A stretch of 64,000 nt of DNA, taken from assembly GCF_006228385.1 (NCBI RefSeq), contig NZ_CP039852.1, forward strand, positions 1,116,001 to 1,180,000. The letters run 5' to 3'. Source of the DNA: Salinimonas iocasae. GTDB taxonomy: Bacteria; Pseudomonadota; Gammaproteobacteria; Enterobacterales; Alteromonadaceae. Numbering within the stretch: position 1 is the first letter of the stretch; each line of letters opens with the position of its first letter. The translations under genes were made by a program, and so were the position numbers. This document shows positions 8,755-18,258 of this stretch, one piece after another. The notes below the pieces were generated by a model, which saw nothing but the letters and a program-made list of their open reading frames with translations, searched no databases and was not told where the DNA came from.

Positions 8755-9821
8755 TACCCGGTGAGTTCCATAAAGCCAGCCCCGGTGTGAGTACCTGATA
8801 CATCAACCCGGCCTTCATAGTAAGCAAACTGGCCAGGGTTCCACTGTCCTGATTTAAAGGGGGACATAGTGATATCAATATCATGCTTTTGACTGATTAT
8901 GCGCCAGTTCACCGGTACGGGCTTATCGTTAATTATTTCGGTCCCGGTAGCCTGAATAGATAAATCAGCATCAGTCAGAGTATGCGCATTACCATTTCGT
9001 TCTATGTAGGTGCCTGTGGTATAAGGCGCCGCATCATCTACGTGCATCTGAAATGCCATCAGCTTATCGCCGTTATCAAAGTGCACAGAAAACCAGTCCC
9101 AGCCCAGCGCCTCTTTTCGAGCCAGCTGACTGGTCCACTCGTGATCATACCAGGCCTTTCCGGCTACTGTGTATTCGGTGTCATTATGTTTTATCGTGCC
9201 GGAGGCAGTTAAAAAGGGCTGGCTGTAATAGTAGGATCTGAACCTGCCGTCTCTGGATTTGACGCTCACGCCACTATCTCCATGTCTGATATAAGGGCCG
9301 TTGCTTTCAATGTCGAACGACAGGGACGTGTTTTTGTTTATAGTAAAGCGCAGTGTCGCCGGAAAGGGCGCAGCAGTTTCGCTCTGCCATTGCCAGTTAT
9401 CTATCCAGGCATTAAAAGGCTGGGAATTTACGCCCGCATTGCCTACGCCGCCTGCTGCAAAGCGTGATTCAAATGCATGGCTTGCAGGGGTATGTAGCGA
9501 GGCATGCCCCATCCACCGTTGAGTGTCAGACCAGTTACTTACATAACCCGGGTTGGTAGCAAAGCGAAACAGCGTAAACTGCACACCATACGGTTGCTGC
9601 TGTTTATCTTCAAGCACCAGGGTCAGATACCACCACTCTAGTTCATAGGCGGGGTGACTGGCGTGATCAGCAGGCAGGCTGACTGGATGGTTTACTGATA
9701 TCGCTGCGCGCTCTGCATTTGCTGCGCTTTCCCCGGTACCACTGAACAGACTGGTTCGTTCACTTTCTTTTGAGCAGGCAGCAAGAAAAACCAGTATCGC
9801 CAGATAGATAAGTACTTTCAT
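8748..9821 (-). CDS. AttH-like lipocalin-type lipoprotein (CrtC/AttH family)
   Basis: This 357-residue protein has a lipoprotein signal (FLAACSKES, Cys acylation) and a tandem lipocalin-like fold of the CrtC/AttH family. Supporting motifs are [29 protein letters not shown] and [21 protein letters not shown]. Its ATG overlaps the TGA of the upstream permease gene (ATGA), so translation is coupled. With the ATPase and permease it forms an AttEFGH-type ABC system. The family is named from an Agrobacterium attachment locus, and the substrate is not established. A longer frame reaches 9887, but the lipobox fixes the start at 9821. Confidence 0.87.
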   Translation of the reverse strand: MKVLIYLAILVFLAACSKESERTSLFSGTGESAANAERAAISVNHPVSLPADHASHPAYELEWWYLTLVLEDKQQQPYGVQFTLFRFATNPGYVSNWSDTQRWMGHASLHTPASHAFESRFAAGGVGNAGVNSQPFNAWIDNWQWQSETAAPFPATLRFTINKNTSLSFDIESNGPYIRHGDSGVSVKSRDGRFRSYYYSQPFLTASGTIKHNDTEYTVAGKAWYDHEWTSQLARKEALGWDWFSVHFDNGDKLMAFQMHVDDAAPYTTGTYIERNGNAHTLTDADLSIQATGTEIINDKPVPVNWRIISQKHDIDITMSPFKSGQWNPGQFAYYEGRVDVSGTHTGAGFMELTGYQ

Positions 9822-12280
9822 ACCGCTGTCTCCTGCCGTAAGTCTACCTTTGCTTTGATGCGGCCAACTGGCAGTAACAGTACACACAGCACCACAGCAA
9901 GACTGATAAATACGCTCTGCATCAGCACATCCAATGAAAGACTCATCGGGTAGTGCCAGTAAAACGCGTATCGATTTACCTGATTGATAAATACCCAGGC
10001 CAGCAGAATGCCAAATGGTACTGCCAGTAGCGCTGTAAGCAAACAGAACACCATATACTGGGCCAGCAAAGTGAGTTTAATTTGCCACTGATGTACCCCC
10101 AGCGCCCGCAACACGCTAAGCTGAGGCCGCAAATCCATCATCAACACACTAACAGAAATAGCAAAACATAGTCCGGCTACAAGTAATGTGGCTATATTCA
10201 GCGCGTCGGTGACCACGAAGGTACGATCAAATGTTTCCATCGAGCGTGCTATCAGTTGTGAAGCAATATAGGTATCACCCATATCAGAAAGCGCAAGAGC
10301 CGAAGTGTCTGTGCTGTTATAAAGTGCGACCACCCCTGCAAACCCCTGTGCCGGTGAAAAGTGAGTAACCGGTAAAAGCACCTGCGGGCTGGGATTGCCA
10401 TAATCCGGATAAACCCCCGCGATAGTATAGTCAGCAGAAGATAAGACCGGCTGGCCGCGCGACGACTCGCCCGCGTAAACCGCGCCAAGGGTAACGTTCT
10501 GAGCGACACTTTTATCAAACTTTAAGGCAAATTGCTGGTTAACAAATACTGCTCTTGCCCGGCTAAAGTCACGCCATGCCCGCGCGCTATCATCATTTAT
10601 TACCGTATCAAGCATCAGGGTGGGGCGGGCGCTTACCGATACCGGGAAGCTTCTGACCGTTACCCTTTGCCTTGCCAGACTGCTCACCCCCCGAAAGACA
10701 GGTTGCGCGTCAGGTAACGCAGCAATCACTTCCTCATAGGGCTTTTCAGTGTACAAGTATGACGGTGCTGACAAGCGCTGTGATAACCAGCTTTCCGTTG
10801 CCTGCCGAAAGCTGTCCGTCATCACGTTCATGCCGATATTGGCGCTCAGTGCAATAAAAAAGGCGCATACGGCCAGCCGGGTTCTTGCTGATAACCTTAC
10901 AGAACTTGCCGTTACGTAGCTGAGTAACGGGTAGCGGGAAGGAACAAGATGACTGATGAGTCGGGTTAAGTAAGGCAACCACAACAAAATTAATGCACTG
11001 CCGCCCAGCAATACGGCCGCGACACTGATTAGAGCAAACAGGGTTGTATCTGCAAGCCACAACAATAAGGCGGTGATCAGGATAATTGCAACACTGATAG
11101 CGAGCTGTACCACAAGTGGCCAGTCAGAATGTCGCACAGAGGCAGTTGCAGTGGCCTTTGTAAGCTGTCGCCCGGTGACAATACAAAAGATACTTAGCGC
11201 GGTAAAGGTAATGAGCAGCGCGCCAGAAATTGTCTGCGCCAGAAAAGGGGCCGGGCTGATAAATGCAGAGTCGAACAGGCTAGCAAAGGTTTGCTGTAAC
11301 GCCGGCGTGAGCGCTCGCGTCAGATATAAACCTGCAATTACACCAACTGGCGCGCTGAGTACGCAGTAAAACGCCAGCTCTGCTAACAATGCTACCTGCA
11401 GCAATCGGGCACTCACGCCCATTTGGCGCAGGCGAATAGCAACAGACAAACGAGAGCGGTACATCAATAGCATGGCATTTAATACAATAAAAAATGCCAC
11501 TACTGCCATCAGTACGCCCATGGCCCATAAGTTCAGCCTGAAGCTTTCGCTTAAGTTGCCTTTATCCAGCGCTGTAGCCGCCTGCTCGAATTGCAGATGA
11601 TCGGGCAGTGCAGCGACAACAGCTTGCTGGCGTTCAGCATCGATAGTACTAATAGCAAGCAGCGCGGTGAGCGGGTGCGATGAAGTTGTAACCTGACCGG
11701 TATAAAATGCGCTGAGAGGCAGCACCAGGGTATCATCGGGGATGCCTTTTACCGCACGAACAGTTGTAATCGGGGCGCCGGTTTGTCTGATGACACCATC
11801 AGGGCATTGCAACTGTGATGCGGTTGACGGGGAGGCGAAGGCGGTAATGCCAGTTGGAGCGTTTATGGTTCCAACACTACCGTCGGCCAACTGCCATGAC
11901 TGTGCCGCTTGCATATCTGCACCAAGCACACGAAAACCGGATATTTGTGTTTCTGCGCCGGCCTCACCAGTGCAAGTGAGCGAACGGGTATCCTCGCTAA
12001 TAGCAATCCACTCGGTAAACCCGCTGCGGCGAAGGCTGACATAGTCGGCACGGGTGAGAGGGCTCGTGTTATCAGATGCCTGTTGTATGCGCGCATTGGC
12101 AAACAGCGAGGGGCTATCTGATGCGATATCCCCCTGACGCGCCCCTTCATTGATAAGCCATACTGCGGATACGCCGCCGGTAGCAATCAGTAGCGCTATG
12201 ACAATGAGTGCTGGTTCCCAGGGTTTATATCTGGCCAGGTTAAGGAGGGTGAACAGCACCACTCGCAAACGATTAATCAC
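9818..12280 (-). CDS. ABC transporter permease, FtsX-type, AttF-AttG fusion
   Basis: This 820-residue inner-membrane protein has two FtsX/MacB-like units in one chain. There is a membrane helix near 22-45, an extracytoplasmic region, a membrane bundle around 255-430, a second large extracytoplasmic region around 500-690, and a final bundle at about 700-810. This arrangement matches permeases of the lipoprotein-release/extrusion class. In the AttEFGH system the two halves correspond to AttF and AttG. It overlaps the ATPase gene by four bases upstream and the lipocalin-like gene by four bases downstream, a tight three-gene operon. Export or extraction of a hydrophobic ligand at the membrane is the likely role. 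Confidence 0.86.
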   Translation of the reverse strand: MINRLRVVLFTLLNLARYKPWEPALIVIALLIATGGVSAVWLINEGARQGDIASDSPSLFANARIQQASDNTSPLTRADYVSLRRSGFTEWIAISEDTRSLTCTGEAGAETQISGFRVLGADMQAAQSWQLADGSVGTINAPTGITAFASPSTASQLQCPDGVIRQTGAPITTVRAVKGIPDDTLVLPLSAFYTGQVTTSSHPLTALLAISTIDAERQQAVVAALPDHLQFEQAATALDKGNLSESFRLNLWAMGVLMAVVAFFIVLNAMLLMYRSRLSVAIRLRQMGVSARLLQVALLAELAFYCVLSAPVGVIAGLYLTRALTPALQQTFASLFDSAFISPAPFLAQTISGALLITFTALSIFCIVTGRQLTKATATASVRHSDWPLVVQLAISVAIILITALLLWLADTTLFALISVAAVLLGGSALILLWLPYLTRLISHLVPSRYPLLSYVTASSVRLSARTRLAVCAFFIALSANIGMNVMTDSFRQATESWLSQRLSAPSYLYTEKPYEEVIAALPDAQPVFRGVSSLARQRVTVRSFPVSVSARPTLMLDTVINDDSARAWRDFSRARAVFVNQQFALKFDKSVAQNVTLGAVYAGESSRGQPVLSSADYTIAGVYPDYGNPSPQVLLPVTHFSPAQGFAGVVALYNSTDTSALALSDMGDTYIASQLIARSMETFDRTFVVTDALNIATLLVAGLCFAISVSVLMMDLRPQLSVLRALGVHQWQIKLTLLAQYMVFCLLTALLAVPFGILLAWVFINQVNRYAFYWHYPMSLSLDVLMQSVFISLAVVLCVLLLPVGRIKAKVDLRQETAV

Positions 12281-12936
12281 GCCGGCTCACTGTGCAATTG
12301 CCCGTGTCTCAGCCAGCGCTGTTGCCCGGCCATTCGCGCGACATCATCACTATGGGTGACCACAACCAGCGTGGTTTTGAGCGACTGGCAGGTGTCGTAC
12401 AGGGCTGCAGACACTTTATCACTGGTAGCTTCATCCAGATTGCCGGTCGGCTCATCAGCTAATACGAGGGTGGGTTTGTGTACCAACGCCCTGCTAATGG
12501 CCACGCGTTGCTGCTCTCCGCCAGATAACTGGTGCGCGGGCTTGTTTTTAAGATGCGTGATTCCAAGCAGTCCCATAATATGCAACTGATATTCATCATC
12601 GCTATTGCCCTTCAGACGGCTGGTGAAAGCGATGTTATCCCAGACATTCAAACATTCAATCAGATTGTAGCTTTGAAAAATAACACCAAGCGCCTGCCGT
12701 CTGAACCTGTCTGCATTTTTTTCAGATGAAAACGGTAATGTCTGGCTTCCAATGGTAATAGAGCCGCTATCAGGGGACTCGAAGCCGGCGATTAATGATA
12801 ACAGGGTTGACTTGCCTGACCCTGATGCGCCACGAATACTCACCGATTCTCCATCGGCGACAGTCAGGCTCAGCTTGCTAAGAACCGGCGCATCGGTATT
12901 TGAATACCGCTTACTGATTGCGTTGATATTGATCAT
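12277..12936 (-). CDS. ABC transporter ATP-binding protein (AttE/LolD-like)
   Basis: This 219-residue ATPase has Walker A GASGSGKST at 36-44, a Q-loop (VIFQSYNLIE), signature LSGGEQQR and Walker B LVLADEPTGNLD. That places it in the MacB/LolD/FtsE group, which pairs with FtsX-type permeases. It is the first gene of the leftward operon and would power the fused permease encoded immediately downstream. The 211 bases to its right separate it from the divergent endonuclease gene and should hold both promoters. Confidence 0.93.
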   Translation of the reverse strand: MININAISKRYSNTDAPVLSKLSLTVADGESVSIRGASGSGKSTLLSLIAGFESPDSGSITIGSQTLPFSSEKNADRFRRQALGVIFQSYNLIECLNVWDNIAFTSRLKGNSDDEYQLHIMGLLGITHLKNKPAHQLSGGEQQRVAISRALVHKPTLVLADEPTGNLDEATSDKVSAALYDTCQSLKTTLVVVTHSDDVARMAGQQRWLRHGQLHSEPA

Positions 12937-13147
12937 AGTGTTGCGAGCGATAATGAAGTTACAGGCACAGTGCTGACTACGGCAAAAACGATTTCAAAGC
13001 CCAGTACAGGTGTGCACATTTATACCAAATTGCTAAAAACTTATACGTGCTTTTTATTATCTTGTCATAAAGCTGTGCCAAGGTACTGTCTGCTAAATAA
13101 CCAACAACGCCATTTCAGTCCGAATTGGCATAAAAACAGGAAGCGCT

Positions 13148-14773
13148 ATGAAACGTACTTTTGCATCTTCAGTAAAGCGACCATTGGTTGCGGCAGCCAG
13201 TCTGCTCCCTTTAGCGGCGAGCGCACAAATCGCCAATGCCGATTTTGAAAGCTGGTCAGCAAACGGGCCGGATAGCTGGACAACGATAGATTCAGGCATA
13301 ACGGTGAGTCAAAGCAATAGTCTGACGTATTCGGGCAATGCTGCAGCCGCGATAGATGTACTCACAGGCGCTCAAAGTGATACCGACTTTCGGCAAAGCG
13401 TCGACGTAGAGGCGGGCAAAAGTTATGAGTTCAGTGTATGGGTCTATCATACTGAGGGGAATCTGGCGGCCCGAATTTATGTGGATGGGTATCACAATTA
13501 TTCCTCAGAAGCGCTGACCGGACAGTGGCAAAAACTGTCTTACAGCTATACAGCATCGACCTCGAAAACTATTGAAGTCGGCCTTCGTTTTTATGATCAA
13601 ACGGGGTTTGATGGTGTTGAGCGGGTCTATATAGACAACTTCAGTCCGGCAGTATCTGGCGGCACCGGTAACGGTTGTTCACAAAGCAGCGGGACGTTTT
13701 CTTTAACAACAGATAATTACGGTAGTGAAACCAGCTGGCAAATTACTGACAGTAGTAATCAGCAGGTGATAAGCGGTAGTGGTTATGCCAGCAATACGAC
13801 CACCGAAACACCGGTATGCCTGGCAGACGGTGACTATACATTAACGGTATCAGATAGCTATGGCGATGGCATTTGCTGCAGCTACGGCAGTGGTCAGTAT
13901 TCGCTGAGCGTGGCCGGACAGACTCTGGCAAGTGGCGGGCAGTTCGGTGCGCAGGATGTTACTGCATTCTCAGTTGGTAGTGCCGGCGGTGGCGGTTCAG
14001 ATCTAAGCGGCTACTACAGCAGTGCAGACGGGTTAACAGGCTTTGCACTTAAAACAGAGCTTTATAACATTATCAGAGGGCACAGCACCCAGTCTTATTC
14101 CGACCTGTGGACCTTTTATCAGAGCTACGGCGACGATAAGTATTACGAGAACGATGGCAGTATTCTGGATTTTTATTCAGAAAACCCGACAGGTAATGAC
14201 CCGTACAACTTTACCGCCGGCGCAGACCAGTGCGGTTCATACAGCGGCGAAGGCGATTGCTACAACAGAGAGCATGCATTCCCGCGTAGCTGGTTTGGTG
14301 GTGCGGTAGCACCAATGAATACAGATGTTCATCATGTGTTTTCAACAGATGGTTATGTCAACGGTCGCCGCAGTAGTTATCCTTATGGTGAGGTTGGTAG
14401 TGCCAGTTATGTCTCGTTAAACGGCTCGAGGTTAGGTAATGCGGCATCTGGTCTGGGTTATAGCGGCACTGTTTTTGAGCCTATCGATGCGTTTAAAGGT
14501 GATGTGGCTCGTGCTTATTTTTATATGGCTACCCGTTATGAGCCGAGCATTGGCGGCTGGCAGTACAATTCTTCCTATGGCGATGCGGTACTTGATGGCA
14601 GCGACGCTCAGGTATTCGAGTCGTGGTTCTTAACAATGCTCAAGCAATGGCATGCACAGGATCCTGTTAGCCAGGCAGAGCGTGATAGAAATGATGCAGC
14701 GTACAGCTTTCAGGGGAACCGCAACCCGTTTGTGGATCATCCTGAACTGGTTAGCGAAATCTGGGGCAACTGA
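13148..14773 (+). CDS. Secreted multidomain endonuclease I family nuclease
   Basis: This 541-residue exported protein has a signal peptide (ending near ASAQ), a jelly-roll carbohydrate-binding-like domain (about 28-165), a small Cys-containing module (about 175-275) with the motif DSYGDGICC, a Gly/Ser linker, and a C-terminal endonuclease I domain (about 285-541). The nuclease domain carries REHAFPRSW (374-382), DVHHVFSTDGYVNGRR and RNPFVDHPE, typical of the NucM/EndA beta-beta-alpha-metal family. It probably degrades extracellular DNA for phosphate or nutrients. The two N-terminal modules suggest attachment to polysaccharide or surfaces. A clear terminator follows. Confidence 0.9.
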   Translation: MKRTFASSVKRPLVAAASLLPLAASAQIANADFESWSANGPDSWTTIDSGITVSQSNSLTYSGNAAAAIDVLTGAQSDTDFRQSVDVEAGKSYEFSVWVYHTEGNLAARIYVDGYHNYSSEALTGQWQKLSYSYTASTSKTIEVGLRFYDQTGFDGVERVYIDNFSPAVSGGTGNGCSQSSGTFSLTTDNYGSETSWQITDSSNQQVISGSGYASNTTTETPVCLADGDYTLTVSDSYGDGICCSYGSGQYSLSVAGQTLASGGQFGAQDVTAFSVGSAGGGGSDLSGYYSSADGLTGFALKTELYNIIRGHSTQSYSDLWTFYQSYGDDKYYENDGSILDFYSENPTGNDPYNFTAGADQCGSYSGEGDCYNREHAFPRSWFGGAVAPMNTDVHHVFSTDGYVNGRRSSYPYGEVGSASYVSLNGSRLGNAASGLGYSGTVFEPIDAFKGDVARAYFYMATRYEPSIGGWQYNSSYGDAVLDGSDAQVFESWFLTMLKQWHAQDPVSQAERDRNDAAYSFQGNRNPFVDHPELVSEIWGN

Positions 14774-14783
14774 TAACAACCAT

Positions 14784-14815
14784 GACACGCCTGTATCAGT
14801 CAGGCGTGTCTTTTT
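14784..14815 (+). terminator. Rho-independent terminator after the endonuclease gene
   Basis: A perfect 10-bp stem, GACACGCCTG (14784-14793) with CAGGCGTGTC (14801-14810), has a 7-base loop and is followed by five T residues. It lies 10 bases past the endonuclease stop. Confidence 0.9.
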
Positions 14816-14820
14816 AAGCG

Positions 14821-15390
14821 TTATGAAAGGTGCGTATAGAGAATAGATGCGCCGACAATAATTAGCGTGACCCCACCGAATATCTCGGCCTTATTTCCGA
14901 TATAGCGTCCCAGTCGATGTCCGGCCAGGGTGCCAATGGTGACCATTGTTGCTGTCGCCAGACCAATTAACACCGCCGCAAGCACGATGTTCACACTGAC
15001 AAAGGCCAGACTCACACCCACTGTCATTGCATCAATGCTGGTGCCAATCGCGGTGAATATGGTGGCACCGATAGCATGCTGCGTCATTGATGATGAACTT
15101 TCACCTTCCTCGCCATCATCTTTCAGACTGTTGATAATCATGTGTAACCCAAGCCCGCTTAGTAAGGTGAAGGCTACCCAGTGATCCCACTGCTCAATAA
15201 AAACTGCGCCGGCCGTTCCTATGAGCCAGCCGATAATCGGTGTAAGCCCCTCAACAGTACCGAAGATTAGCCCGGTTTTAAGCGCGTTCGGAATACGAGG
15301 GTGCTGTAATGAGGCACCTTTACCCAGTGAAGCCGCAAATGCGTCGGCTGACATAGCGAACGCTAAAGCCAGTAAAGCAAAAAAACTCAT
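14821..15390 (-). CDS. mntP: Manganese efflux pump MntP
   Basis: This 189-residue membrane protein has six hydrophobic segments, matching the MntP/YebN family in length and pattern. Conserved acidic helices are visible: AMSADAFAASLGKG near the N-terminus and GTSIDAMTVGVSLAF in the middle. It would export excess Mn2+ from the cytoplasm. In enterobacteria the gene is controlled by MntR and a manganese riboswitch; I looked upstream (15391-15560) and did not recognise the riboswitch. It converges on the endonuclease gene. Confidence 0.92.
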   Translation of the reverse strand: MSFFALLALAFAMSADAFAASLGKGASLQHPRIPNALKTGLIFGTVEGLTPIIGWLIGTAGAVFIEQWDHWVAFTLLSGLGLHMIINSLKDDGEEGESSSSMTQHAIGATIFTAIGTSIDAMTVGVSLAFVSVNIVLAAVLIGLATATMVTIGTLAGHRLGRYIGNKAEIFGGVTLIIVGASILYTHLS

Positions 15391-15684
15391 AACGGTAAAA
15401 AATAGTGGTTTTATCTATTGTCGCATGGAAATTATATCGCACATAAGTGTTCACATCGAAAAACAGCGCAATCGTACTAATAGCGGCTGGGATCAGCACG
15501 CAATGGTGTGGCGATGTAATCAAATGTCTTACAAAGAAGGGATGGTATTAGTGTTAGCGTCAGGGGAATATCTCATCAATACTTGTCAATTTCAGAGCCC
15601 TGGCGGCAATTGAGTAAACTATTCAGGAATCGAGCGTATCAATATCTGAAGATAGATTTTCAACAGATTGAAAGAGGAAAGCGA

Positions 15685-16113
15685 ATGGATAAGGCCGCAA
15701 AAACACTTAAAAAATTATGTGAAATGGACTTTGATGCTATTGAAGCTTATGAAGAAGCAATGAAACGCTTAGAAGATAAATCAATATCAGACAAATTGGC
15801 GGAATACAGAAGCGACCATATGGCGCACACCGATACCTTAAATACGCTGTTATCCTCGCGTGGGGAAGAAGTCGTAGACGGGCCTGACAGTAAAAGGGTC
15901 TTAACAGAAGGGAAGGTTGTTATCGCCGACTTACTTGGCGATAAAGCAATTCTTAAAGCAATGGTGGCAAATGAGAAAATTACGGTGAAAGCCTATAAAG
16001 AGGCCGCTGACAATGACGCGCTGAACGCCGAAGAAAAGAGTAAAGTTGCAGAACATTATGAAGACGAAAAACGTCATCATGACTGGATCAAGTCGACCAG
16101 CGAGAACATGTAA
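15685..16113 (+). CDS. Ferritin-like DUF2383 domain protein
   Basis: This 142-residue, highly charged all-helical cytoplasmic protein has a four-helix-bundle pattern and matches the DUF2383/PA2169-type ferritin-like family. Candidate metal ligands are visible in helices: DAIEAYEEAMK, AHTDTLN, and AEHYEDEKRHHDWI. Its function is not established; members are often stress-related. The ATG at 15685 is preceded by AGAGGAAAG, and the upstream in-frame codons are not needed. A hairpin terminator lies about 85 bases downstream. The roughly 295 bases between mntP and this gene hold no recognisable gene. Confidence 0.8.
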   Translation: MDKAAKTLKKLCEMDFDAIEAYEEAMKRLEDKSISDKLAEYRSDHMAHTDTLNTLLSSRGEEVVDGPDSKRVLTEGKVVIADLLGDKAILKAMVANEKITVKAYKEAADNDALNAEEKSKVAEHYEDEKRHHDWIKSTSENM

Positions 16114-16199
16114 GAACTGTAATTTATATGCGCATATAACCGCTGAAACTCTCAATATTCGGGTTAGTATTTTATATAGCGTTTTCTCTTAATAAGGAA

Positions 16200-16230
16200 A
16201 CAGTGCAGCGATTTGCTGCACTGTTTTTTT
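16200..16230 (+). terminator. Rho-independent terminator after the DUF2383 gene
   Basis: A 10-bp stem, ACAGTGCAGC (16200-16209) and GCTGCACTGT (16215-16224), has a 5-base loop and a run of seven T residues on the plus strand. The opposite side carries only a weak T-rich stretch, so it may also help stop the leftward DUF5666 transcript. Confidence 0.88.
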
Positions 16231-16237
16231 CTGAAAG

Positions 16238-18013
16238 TTACTCTTCCTCTGTGTCTTCGTCAGTTTCCGTTTCAGCTTCCTCGACCAGTACCGCACCCTC
16301 TTCGGTGAGGGTACCTTCAAATTCCACCACCGCGCCGGTTTCCAGCGCTGCCAGGAATGTCTCAACACTGACGTCTTCGCCGTCAACTTCCAGTTCACTG
16401 TTCTCATCAAAAAGTAGCTGATAGCCGCTGACAGTAACAGAGGTTTCTGAAATTGCTTCAACCTGACCTTCTACAGAAACTTCAGTGTCCTCAGCGTCAT
16501 CGTCTTCATCTTCGCCATTACCCTCGTTACCTTTTCCTGGTTTACCCTTATCTGGCATAACCTTGACTTCATCAGCTACCAGGCTGGTATCGCTATAATC
16601 ACCTTCCACTTTGACGCTAACAGCTTCATTTTCATCGATGTAAGTCAAAAAGGTCTCCAGTGACATATCACCTCGTCCTTCAAACTCAGTGTCCTGGGTA
16701 AAGGTAACGGCTACGCCCGCGACAGTCATTCCTTCAGCTGTTGCCTGAGAAACCTTGCCTTTGATTTCACCGTCGCGGTCATCCTCATCGATTCGCTTCA
16801 CTTTAAGCGCCATGACAGTACCATCATCAGTTTCAACTGATGCAATCTTGAGCAAATCGTTAACCAGAATATCGTCGAAGGTAAAGCGACGTTCTTCCAG
16901 TTCCGACTCATCTTCATACTGGGTATCGTCGTCAGCGACAAACGTAATGCCATTGACCACAAACGTTTGCGCGTCAGCATCAACACTGGTTACCGTGCCT
17001 TCTGTTTTGGTGTTGCTATCGCGCTTTTTAAACTCAACTTTTTCGGCAACCCATTTATCTTCGACCAGGCTTCCCTCAATATTCACCCAGATATTTTGCG
17101 TGAAGTCTTCACGAGTACCATCTTCAAAGTCAGTTTCTTCATCTAGTGCGAAATCGTAACGGTTAACTTTAAAGGTCCCGGCTGCTTCATCATAGCTGGT
17201 AACTACACCGGCTATGTCGACATCTTCAATATCGCTCATATCACGTGGTTGATCGTCAGATTCGCCCTCTATTTCAGTGGCAGTAAGTGCCGCGGAGGTT
17301 TCTGACGTGAGTGTACCTTCAACTTTCACCACCAGGCCATCAGTCAGGTCTTCAATAACCATCTCCTCGAAAGTAGCCTGACTGTAGTCTATGAGTTGCT
17401 GACCAATCAAGAATGTCTTTTCATCGGTATTCAGGCTGCTTATCTCACCGGCCAGTTTGACATCAGTATCTTCGGTCTCAAGTTTTACGAAGGTTGCGTA
17501 GAACCCATCTTCGGTGGCGTAACCACTCACTTCGACCATGTCGCCAACGGTCAGTAACTCGGCATCGGTTTCGTCAAACTCCGTTAAGTCATCAAAGTAA
17601 ACATTCTGTCCCAGTACCGTAAACTGTGAGTTGGCGTTATCAATAGCACTAACAGAACCCTGCAACGTTTCTTCGTATACAATTTCGGTGGCCTGTGGAT
17701 CGCTACCATCATCGGTTTGGTTCGCCATTACTCTGACGACCATACCCATTTTAAGCCCGGACTCCTGAGCACCACTTTCACCAGAGATGGTAAAAGCTGC
17801 ACTGTCTGATACATACCGTTTGCCGTTAACATACACACTACCAAACCCGGTTACGACCCCTTCAATAACAGTTGAGCCCGAGGGTGACTGTTCTGTTGGT
17901 GGTGCCGTATCCGGCGTGTCATTGTTCGCAACTTCAGTTTGTGAATCACCACCGCCACACGCACTCAGTGTGGTGGCAATAGCCAGTGCAATCAGGGACT
18001 TTCCGAACGTCAT
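16238..18013 (-). CDS. Lipoprotein with seven tandem DUF5666 repeats
   Basis: This 591-residue lipoprotein (lipobox LSAC, then GGGDS) is built from seven consecutive units of about 65-80 residues. Each has the pattern of a DUF5666 small beta-barrel: Gly-x-Val start, TFxVxG core, Thr-x-Phe/Tyr acidic strand, and a final GxxVxVxG strand. An acidic, Gly/Lys-rich linker lies before the last repeat, and the C-terminus is almost pure acidic residues. The protein is extremely acidic. Function is unknown; repeated small beta-barrels suggest a structural or binding role at the cell surface. The start was set at 18013 from the signal peptide and a GAGG box. Confidence 0.85.
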   Translation of the reverse strand: MTFGKSLIALAIATTLSACGGGDSQTEVANNDTPDTAPPTEQSPSGSTVIEGVVTGFGSVYVNGKRYVSDSAAFTISGESGAQESGLKMGMVVRVMANQTDDGSDPQATEIVYEETLQGSVSAIDNANSQFTVLGQNVYFDDLTEFDETDAELLTVGDMVEVSGYATEDGFYATFVKLETEDTDVKLAGEISSLNTDEKTFLIGQQLIDYSQATFEEMVIEDLTDGLVVKVEGTLTSETSAALTATEIEGESDDQPRDMSDIEDVDIAGVVTSYDEAAGTFKVNRYDFALDEETDFEDGTREDFTQNIWVNIEGSLVEDKWVAEKVEFKKRDSNTKTEGTVTSVDADAQTFVVNGITFVADDDTQYEDESELEERRFTFDDILVNDLLKIASVETDDGTVMALKVKRIDEDDRDGEIKGKVSQATAEGMTVAGVAVTFTQDTEFEGRGDMSLETFLTYIDENEAVSVKVEGDYSDTSLVADEVKVMPDKGKPGKGNEGNGEDEDDDAEDTEVSVEGQVEAISETSVTVSGYQLLFDENSELEVDGEDVSVETFLAALETGAVVEFEGTLTEEGAVLVEEAETETDEDTEEE

Positions 18014-18258
18014 AATAAATACCTCATTGTTACAGTGAGCTTCAGAATATGCGTTTACCATTCTTAAACAACAGGCTAGCAGTATACCAACCGATAAGTG
18101 CGCACCTTATGCCATAACTGTAACTTCGCGGATGGGCACTATGTATATGACGTGTAAAACTTTTTATTTAGGCTTTGTAAATTAAGAATTTAATTTTTCT
18201 TTAAAAAATGTGGAGGGTGATATTGCCTGATAAGCAGGGCTGAGTTTATTTTTCAGTC

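Noticed and set aside
15391..15560. Possible yybP-ykoY manganese riboswitch before mntP
   Set aside because: Searched on the minus strand; the conserved sequence blocks were not recognised.
16755..17159. Long plus-strand frame opposite the DUF5666 gene
   Set aside because: It is Ser-rich and mirrors the acidic codons of the real gene, a typical antisense shadow.
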